Part shown: positions 6,917 to 11,103 of the stretch, in pieces
How positions within the stretch are numbered: the stretch's first letter is position 1
Layout: each line of letters starts with the position of its first letter
Source: ZC4RG25 sp041687075
Lineage (GTDB): Bacteria; Pseudomonadota; Alphaproteobacteria; Rhizobiales; Hyphomicrobiaceae
Direction: 5' to 3'
NCBI GenBank assembly: GCA_041687075.1
Contig: JAWLCO010000134.1
Span: forward strand, 1-11,103
Length of the DNA: 11,103 nt
Notes under the pieces: model-generated
Databases searched by the model: none
What the model was told of the DNA's origin: nothing
Seen by the model: the letters and a program-made list of their open reading frames with translations, nothing else
Position numbers and translations under genes: made by a program

Positions 6917-7747
6917 ATGAACCAGCAAGTTCGCACTGCAGAGCTTTCAATCGCCGCGCAAGCCGCGGCGCAAAAACAAGCCGGTATGGGCGGAGCGAAG
7001 GTCAGAGCGCGTGATGTCAACGTGTTCTATGGAGACAAGCAGGCGCTGAAGAATGTTTCGGTCGACATACCCGCACGCGCGGTGACGGCCTTCATCGGTC
7101 CGTCGGGTTGCGGCAAGTCCACATTCCTGCGCTGCATGAACCGGATGAACGATACGATATCGGGGGCGCGCGTATCGGGGCAGATCACCATAGACGACGA
7201 GGACATTTATGATCCCCGCCTCGACGTCGTGCAGCTGCGGGCCCGGGTCGGGATGGTATTCCAGAAACCGAATCCGTTTCCCAAATCCATTTACGAGAAT
7301 GTCGCTTACGGACCGCGCATTCATGGTCTTGCCAGCAGCCGCGCCGACCTCGATGAGATCGTGATGTCGAGCCTCGAAAAGGCCGGGTTGCTCAAGGAGG
7401 TGCAGGACCGGCTGCACGAGTCGGGGACGGGTCTGTCCGGCGGCCAGCAGCAGCGGCTTTGCATCGCGCGCGCCATTGCTGTCAGCCCCGAGGTGATCCT
7501 GATGGACGAGCCCTGCTCGGCATTGGACCCGATCGCGACCGCGAAAATAGAGGAGCTGATCGACGAGCTGCGGGAGAACTACTGCATCATCATCGTGACC
7601 CACTCGATGCAGCAGGCGGCGCGCGTCTCGCAGCGGACCGCATTCTTCCACCTCGGCGAGCTGATCGAGGAGGGTGACACCGACGAGATCTTCACGAATC
7701 CACGGAACAGGCGCACCCAGGATTACATTACCGGCCGCTACGGCTGA
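6917..7747 (+). CDS. pstB: Phosphate ABC transporter ATP-binding protein PstB
   Basis: Cytoplasmic ATPase that energises phosphate import (276 aa). ATG 6917 is chosen because GGAGGAG (6904-6910) sits 6 bases before it. In-frame ATGs at 6881 and 6890 overlap the pstA end and lack such a site; they would add 12 or 9 residues. After an Ala/Gln-rich lead of about 27 residues come Walker A GPSGCGKST (61-69), Q-loop Gln116 (VFQKPNPFPKSIYENVAYG), ABC signature LSGGQQQR (173-180), Walker B VILMDEP (193-199) and H-loop His229 (VTHSM). The NRMND and CSALDP motifs are typical of PstB among ABC ATPases. The gene begins 26 bases after the pstA stop and is followed 27 bases later by phoU. Confidence 0.96.
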   Translation: MNQQVRTAELSIAAQAAAQKQAGMGGAKVRARDVNVFYGDKQALKNVSVDIPARAVTAFIGPSGCGKSTFLRCMNRMNDTISGARVSGQITIDDEDIYDPRLDVVQLRARVGMVFQKPNPFPKSIYENVAYGPRIHGLASSRADLDEIVMSSLEKAGLLKEVQDRLHESGTGLSGGQQQRLCIARAIAVSPEVILMDEPCSALDPIATAKIEELIDELRENYCIIIVTHSMQQAARVSQRTAFFHLGELIEEGDTDEIFTNPRNRRTQDYITGRYG

Positions 7748-7774
7748 GGGCCGGCACCGATCGGAGCCCATGCG

Positions 7775-8485
7775 ATGAAAGAACATATCGTACGCTCATA
7801 CGAGGAGGAACTGGCGCTCCTCGACCGGAAGATCGCGCAGATGGGCGGTCTGGCGGAGGATGCCTTGGGCCAGGCGTTTGATGCGCTCGAGAAGCGCGAC
7901 CCGCGGCTTGCCGAGGCGGTCATCGCGTCCGACAAGGCCATCGACCGGCTGCAGCACGAGATTGAGGATCAGGTCGTCACCATGATCGCGCGGCGACAGC
8001 CGCTGGCCAACGATCTGCGCCACGTCATCGGGGCGCTGCGCATCGTGTCCGACCTGGAGCGGATCGGCGATCTCGCCAAGAACACAGCGAAACGGGCGCT
8101 CGCCGTCTCGCAGGAGCCTTACCCGAAGCCGATCATGTCGGGCCTGCGCAACATGGTCGAGCGGGCGCTGCGCCAGCTCAAGGATGTGCTCGATGCCTAT
8201 GCGGAGCGCAACAGCGATCTGGCCCTTGCCGTCTGGCGGGATGATGAGCAGATCGACGCCATGTATAACTCCGTATTTCGCGAGCTTCTGACTTACATGA
8301 TGGAAGATCCGCGCAATATCGGCCTTTGCACTCATCTACTGTTCGGCGCCAAGAACATCGAGCGCATCGGCGATCACACCACGAATATCGCGGAAATTGT
8401 GCATTATCTGGTCCATGGCCAGTCTATCACCGACGATCGGCCCAAGGGTGACCAGACCAGCTCGACCCTGATCTCGCGGGAGTGA
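7775..8485 (+). CDS. phoU: Phosphate signalling protein PhoU
   Basis: Cytoplasmic negative regulator (236 aa) that links the Pst transporter to PhoR and keeps the Pho regulon off when phosphate is plentiful. It is all-helical, with the two pseudo-repeats of the family. Each carries the metal-cluster motif E-x3-D-x3-N: ERIGDLAKN (Glu95, Asp99, Asn103) and ERIGDHTTN (Glu196, Asp200, Asn204). The stretch before the first, ARRQPLANDLRHVIGALRI, is also characteristic. Length is normal for the family. ATG 7775 has GGAG (7763-7766) 8 bases upstream. The in-between position, pstB before and phoB after, is the usual alphaproteobacterial order. The last 20 or so residues are hydrophilic and unconserved in appearance. 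Confidence 0.96.
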   Translation: MKEHIVRSYEEELALLDRKIAQMGGLAEDALGQAFDALEKRDPRLAEAVIASDKAIDRLQHEIEDQVVTMIARRQPLANDLRHVIGALRIVSDLERIGDLAKNTAKRALAVSQEPYPKPIMSGLRNMVERALRQLKDVLDAYAERNSDLALAVWRDDEQIDAMYNSVFRELLTYMMEDPRNIGLCTHLLFGAKNIERIGDHTTNIAEIVHYLVHGQSITDDRPKGDQTSSTLISRE

Positions 8486-8507
8486 GGAGGCAGCAGAGGC
8501 ACTGCAG

Positions 8508-9203
8508 ATGAGCGCAAGGGTTCTGATCGTAGAGGACGAAGCGCCGCTCGCCGAGCTGCTTCGCTATAATTTCGAGGCCGAAGGTTTCGAGGTCGATCAC
8601 GCCGCCACGGGCGAGGAAGCCGAGCTGATCGTGGCGGAGGAGCGGCCGGACCTCATCGTGCTGGACTGGATGCTGCCTTCGTTTTCCGGCGTGGAGCTGT
8701 GCCGCCGGATCCGGGCCCGGCAGGACACGCGCGCCATTCCGATCCTGATGCTGACTGCGCGCGGCGAGGAGAGCGACCGTATCCGGGGGCTCTCCACCGG
8801 CGCTGATGATTACGTGGTGAAGCCGTTCTCGCTGCCCGAGCTGATGGCGCGTGTGAAGGCCATTCTGCGCCGCACGGCGCCCGAGCGCATGGCTGATGTG
8901 CTGAAGTCCGGCGAGATCGAGCTCGACCGGGGCGCGCATCGCGTATCCCGCGGCAACCGAGAGGTGCGGCTCGGACCGACGGAGTTCCGGCTTCTCGAGT
9001 TCATGATGCAGAGCCCGGGGCGGGTGCTTTCGAGAGAGCAGCTTCTGGACGGCGTGTGGGGGCGTGATGCTTACGTCGACGAGAGAACCGTCGATGTCCA
9101 CATCGGGAGGTTGCGCAAAGCTTTAGTTCGCGGCAAAGAACGCGATCCGATCCGCACCGTGCGCGGCGCCGGTTACGTTTTCGGCGAGCGGCGAACGGCC
9201 TGA
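8508..9203 (+). CDS. phoB: Phosphate regulon response regulator PhoB
   Basis: OmpR/PhoB-family DNA-binding regulator (231 aa) activated by PhoR. The receiver domain (about 4-120) has the acidic pair Glu9/Asp10, the phospho-acceptor Asp53 (VLDWMLP), Thr83 (MLTARG) and Lys105 (VVKPF). The winged-helix domain (about 133-228) includes LGPTEFRLLEFMMQSPGRVL, the recognition helix DERTVDVHIGRLRKAL (191-206) and the wing VRGAGYVF. Length matches E. coli PhoB (229). AGAGG (8495-8499) sits 8 bases before the ATG. It is the last gene of the Pho cluster, 22 bases after phoU. No clear intrinsic terminator follows. Confidence 0.96.
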   Translation: MSARVLIVEDEAPLAELLRYNFEAEGFEVDHAATGEEAELIVAEERPDLIVLDWMLPSFSGVELCRRIRARQDTRAIPILMLTARGEESDRIRGLSTGADDYVVKPFSLPELMARVKAILRRTAPERMADVLKSGEIELDRGAHRVSRGNREVRLGPTEFRLLEFMMQSPGRVLSREQLLDGVWGRDAYVDERTVDVHIGRLRKALVRGKERDPIRTVRGAGYVFGERRTA

Positions 9204-9339
9204 AATAAACGGCGTCGAAATATCGCAGGGCACTTTTGCTGCTGCCATAATTGCCTGCCTTGGACTGGTCCTCTCAACGCAAGATTGGGCGGGAGCCGGC
9301 GCCGTTAACCTTTGGACCCTTCTTTTTTTGTGAAGATTG

Positions 9340-9348
9340 TGTTAGATT
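9340..9348 (+). promoter_or_regulatory. Possible extended -10 promoter element for the carD leader
   Basis: TGT followed by TAGATT (4 of 6 to TATAAT, with TGn extension) lies in the most AT-rich part of the gap. No TTGAC-like -35 is found at 16-18 bases upstream; that place is a T-rich run. If used, the transcript would start near 9355 and give carD a leader of about 310 bases. Confidence 0.25.
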
Positions 9349-9434
9349 ACTTCCGTCGTAGCGTAGCTGAAACAGATGAGGAACGCAGAGCCCGGTCGAC
9401 CGGCCTCGCGTCGTATTTGCCTGGATGACCCAAG

Positions 9435-9474
9435 CCGCGCTGCATGGTCTTGAGCTGCGAGACTCGATGCGCGG
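9435..9474 (+). ncRNA. Candidate structured RNA element (stem-loop) in the carD leader region
   Basis: CCGCGC (9435-9440) pairs with GCGCGG (9469-9474) and encloses a second stem, GGTCTTG (9446-9452) with CGAGACT (9458-9464), with G-U pairs and loop AGCTG. TGCAT (9441-9445) could instead pair with ATGCA (9476-9480), giving a competing fold. I do not recognise a known RNA family. Confidence 0.3.
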
Positions 9475-9504
9475 AATGCAAGCCAAGTCATCGATGCTGA
9501 GAGG

Positions 9505-9535
9505 CAGGCTATGCCCGGCACGCGGGCCATAGCTG
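9505..9535 (+). ncRNA. Candidate hairpin in the carD leader region
   Basis: GCTATG (9508-9513) and CATAGC (9528-9533) are perfect complements. Inside them CCC (9514-9516) pairs with GGG (9524-9526), leaving a single bulged C9527 and the loop GGCACGC. There is no T-run after it. Together with the stem at 9435-9474 it suggests a structured transcript, either a leader or a small RNA. Confidence 0.35.
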
Positions 9536-9611
9536 GTTAAGGCATGCTCCAGCCGACGGCAACCTTGTCGGCAAGTTGACCTTGTCACCGAGCCCTAGTT
9601 CAGGGCGGGAT

Positions 9612-9637
9612 GCCCGGCCGGCTTCGTCCGGCGGGGC
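9612..9637 (+). promoter_or_regulatory. GC-rich hairpin shortly before carD
   Basis: GCCCGGCCGG (9612-9621) pairs with CCGGCGGGGC (9628-9637) around the loop CTTCGT, 9 bp with one G-G mismatch. It ends 29 bases before the carD ATG. The left arm GCCC (9612-9615) can also pair with GGGC at 9603-9606, so two folds compete. A role in translation control is possible but unproven. Confidence 0.45.
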
Positions 9638-9666
9638 GCGGGTTCTTAGAGAGTGAGATAACGAAT

Positions 9667-10758
9667 ATGGCTCAGAAGTCAAAGGTGCCTGTCACGACCA
9701 AGAGCGCGAGGGGAAGTGCCAAGTCGACCGTAGCCAAGCGCGCTTCTGAACCGACGACAGAGAAGAAAACCACGGCAGGCAAGTCTTCTGCAGCAAAAAA
9801 GGTTGTCGCAAAACCCGCTGATTCGGCAGAAACGAAGAAAACGAGTGCAAGTAAATTGACGAAACAAGCAGTATCGAAAAGCCAGACTTCACCGAGCAAA
9901 AAAACGACCGCAGAAAAGAAGCCCGTTGCTGCTTCCCGGAGGCCGGCTGTTGAGACTACCGCTAAAGCGCCCGCCACTACGCCGAAGTCACCGGCTGCCA
10001 AGCCGTCGATACCGGCAGCGGCCTTGCGTGCTGGTCGGGCTGCTCCGGCTCAGCAGCAGCGCGCGATGACGGCCGCCATGGCCAAGCCGGCTCAGCCCAA
10101 GATTTCGGCTCCGGTCACGCCGAAGGATATTGCAGCTAAAGCGCGAGAGGCGCGGCAGGAAGCCCAGGCAGCCAAGAAGCCCGTCAGCTCCCGCCACGGC
10201 TTCAAGACGAACGAATACATCGTGTACCCGACCCATGGTGTCGGGCGCATCGTCGGCATAGAGGAGCAGGAGATCGCCGGCATGTCGCTCGAGCTGTTCG
10301 TCATCACGTTCGAAAAGGACAAAATGACGCTGCGCGTGCCCACCGGCAAGCTGCAGAGCGTGGGCATGCGGAAGCTGGCGTCCGAGGACATCGTCAAGAA
10401 GGCGATGGAGACGCTCAAGGGCCGCGCCCGGGTCAAGCGGACCATGTGGAGCCGCCGCGCGCAGGAGTACGAGGCGAAGATCAATTCCGGTGATCTGGTC
10501 GCCATCGCCGAGGTGGTCCGCGACCTTTACCGGTCCGAGTCGCAGCCGGAGCAGTCCTATTCCGAGCGGCAGCTCTACGAGGCGGCCTTGGACCGGATGG
10601 CTCGTGAGATCGCCGCCGTCGAAAAGCTCGACGAGCAGGGCGCCGTACAGCGGATCACCGAGGTCCTCGCCAAGAGTGCCCGCGGCCGTCGTCCGGCAGA
10701 AGAGGCGGAGGCTGAAGGCGAAGGCGAGCAGGAAGATGCTGCTGTCAGGGCAGCCTGA
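9667..10758 (+). CDS. CarD/CdnL-family transcriptional regulator with long Lys/Ala-rich N-terminal tail
   Basis: RNA-polymerase-binding regulator (363 aa). ATG 9667 is preferred: GTGAG (9653-9657) lies upstream, and the earlier in-frame ATG at 9610 falls inside a leader hairpin. Residues 1-175 are low-complexity, rich in Lys, Ala, Ser, Thr and Pro, like histone H1 tails. The CarD module follows. Its RNAP-interacting Tudor-like part runs about 178-240 (FKTNEYIVYPTHGVGRIVGIE through VPTGKLQSVGMRKL). The helical DNA-contacting part runs about 241-335 and includes KGRARVKRTMWSRRAQEYE with a Trp at 261. A short acidic tail (345-357) closes the protein. CdnL-type proteins stabilise the open promoter complex, notably at rRNA promoters. 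Typical alphaproteobacterial CdnL is only about 165-200 residues, so the excess is the N-terminal tail. Codon use in the tail is more A-rich than in the CarD part. Confidence 0.93.
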   Translation: MAQKSKVPVTTKSARGSAKSTVAKRASEPTTEKKTTAGKSSAAKKVVAKPADSAETKKTSASKLTKQAVSKSQTSPSKKTTAEKKPVAASRRPAVETTAKAPATTPKSPAAKPSIPAAALRAGRAAPAQQQRAMTAAMAKPAQPKISAPVTPKDIAAKAREARQEAQAAKKPVSSRHGFKTNEYIVYPTHGVGRIVGIEEQEIAGMSLELFVITFEKDKMTLRVPTGKLQSVGMRKLASEDIVKKAMETLKGRARVKRTMWSRRAQEYEAKINSGDLVAIAEVVRDLYRSESQPEQSYSERQLYEAALDRMAREIAAVEKLDEQGAVQRITEVLAKSARGRRPAEEAEAEGEGEQEDAAVRAA

Positions 10759-10788
10759 CGATACTCCGCCAATCGCATCCTGAGATCC

Positions 10789-10830
10789 AAGCGGGCCGCT
10801 GAGCTGAGAAGCACCGGCCCGCTTTTCTCA
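10789..10830 (+). terminator. Intrinsic terminator of carD
   Basis: AAGCGGGCCG (10789-10798) pairs perfectly over 10 bp with CGGCCCGCTT (10815-10824) around a 16-base loop, and the stem runs into TTTTCTC. It lies 31 bases after the carD stop, between two converging genes. In the reverse direction the stem is followed only by TTGG, so it probably serves the plus strand mainly. Confidence 0.85.
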
Positions 10831-10853
10831 TGGGCTGCTGCTGCCAGCGCTGA

Positions 10854-11103
10854 TCAAGCCACGCCGACCCGCAGCAGGTCGTGGACGTGCACGATCCCGA
10901 CGGGCTTGCCATTCTCCACCACGAACAGCGCCGTGATCCGCGCTGCGTTGATGAGCTCCAGTGCTGCCGAGGCAAGCGTATCGGGGCTGACGGTCTTCGG
11001 CTTGCGGGTCATGATATCGGCTGCCCTGGCGGTCAGCAGCCGCTCGCCCATGTGGCGGCGCAGGTCGCCATCGGTCACGATGCCGACGAGCTTGCCCCTG
11101 GCA
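10854..11103 (-). CDS. kdsD: KdsD/KpsF-type arabinose-5-phosphate isomerase, C-terminal fragment with CBS domains
   Basis: The 3' end (82 residues visible) of a minus-strand gene continuing beyond the right edge. It shows the end of a first CBS domain, GKLVGIVTDGDLRRHM, then a second CBS domain, DIMTRKPKTVSPDTLASAAL through NGKPVGIVHVHDLLRVGVA and the stop. The LVGIVTDGDLRR and GIVHVHDLLR-GV endings match E. coli KdsD (GIFTDGDLRR, GVLHMHDLLRAGV). KdsD converts ribulose-5-phosphate to arabinose-5-phosphate for the lipopolysaccharide sugar Kdo. The sugar-isomerase (SIS) domain would be at the N-terminus, outside the window. A GutQ or KpsF paralogue cannot be excluded. The gene converges on carD across the terminator. 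Confidence 0.88.
   Translation of the reverse strand, partial: ARGKLVGIVTDGDLRRHMGERLLTARAADIMTRKPKTVSPDTLASAALELINAARITALFVVENGKPVGIVHVHDLLRVGVA

Larger units (their letters stand above)
9204..9666. other. 463-base region without a convincing gene between phoB and carD
   Basis: I see no credible protein here. After phoB there is no strong terminator; a weak bulged pairing of GCAGGGCA (9225-9232) with TGCCTGC (9252-9258) is the best. An AT-rich segment (about 9308-9352) includes T7 at 9323-9329 and a possible extended -10, TGT-TAGATT (9340-9348), but lacks a good -35. Downstream lie several hairpins, annotated separately, which could belong to a long carD leader or to a small RNA. TTGACC at 9576-9581 resembles a -35, but no suitable -10 follows. 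Confidence 0.6.

Noticed and set aside
9308..9330. T7 run as a phoB terminator
   Set aside because: No stable stem immediately precedes the T-run, so I do not call termination there.
9281..9339. Direct repeat AAGATTG at 9281-9287 and 9333-9339
   Set aside because: Seven bases 52 apart is expected by chance and shows no flanking similarity.
9274..9588. 104-residue minus-strand reading frame in the phoB-carD gap
   Set aside because: It has a GTG start without a ribosome site, a composition without a recognisable domain, and it runs antisense through the hairpins and the promoter-like stretch.

Overview
The window looks like chromosome from a GC-rich alphaproteobacterium, probably of the Hyphomicrobiales (rhizobial) type. 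The grounds are the gene order phoR-pstS-pstC-pstA-pstB-phoU-phoB on one strand, PstC and PstA with long N-terminal regions, and the company of a CarD/CdnL regulator and a KdsD-type isomerase. I cannot name genus or species from the sequence.

Layout. Bases 1-518 hold the 3' end of a Lon-family (S16) protease with its Ser/Lys dyad visible. Its stop overlaps (ATGA) the start of a 287-aa protein that looks like two universal-stress-protein-like halves (515-1378). Next comes the phosphate regulon: phoR sensor kinase (1410-2840), pstS periplasmic phosphate-binding protein (2983-4047), pstC (4205-5584) and pstA (5577-6890) permeases, pstB ATPase (6917-7747), phoU (7775-8485) and phoB response regulator (8508-9203). 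A 463-base gap (9204-9666) has no convincing gene but carries an AT-rich promoter-like stretch and several hairpins. It precedes a CarD-family regulator (9667-10758) whose CarD module follows a roughly 175-residue Lys/Ala/Ser/Thr-rich, histone-H1-like tail. A clear intrinsic terminator follows. The window ends with the 3' end of a converging kdsD-like gene on the minus strand (10854-11103).

How it works together. PstS captures phosphate in the periplasm, PstC/PstA form the channel and PstB drives transport. By analogy with known Pho systems, PhoU relays transporter state to PhoR, which controls phosphorylation of PhoB; PhoB~P then activates promoters carrying Pho boxes. A candidate Pho half-site lies before pstS. 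The pstS-pstC gap contains a nested long hairpin and then a tandem pair of 15-base palindromic repeats ending next to the pstC ribosome site. This arrangement could set the excess of PstS over membrane subunits.

The core genes are ordinary and intact. I see no CRISPR, tRNA, rRNA, insertion sequence or obvious defence or mobile system. The less ordinary points are the N-terminal histone-like tail on CarD, the RNA structures between pstS and pstC, and the structured carD leader.
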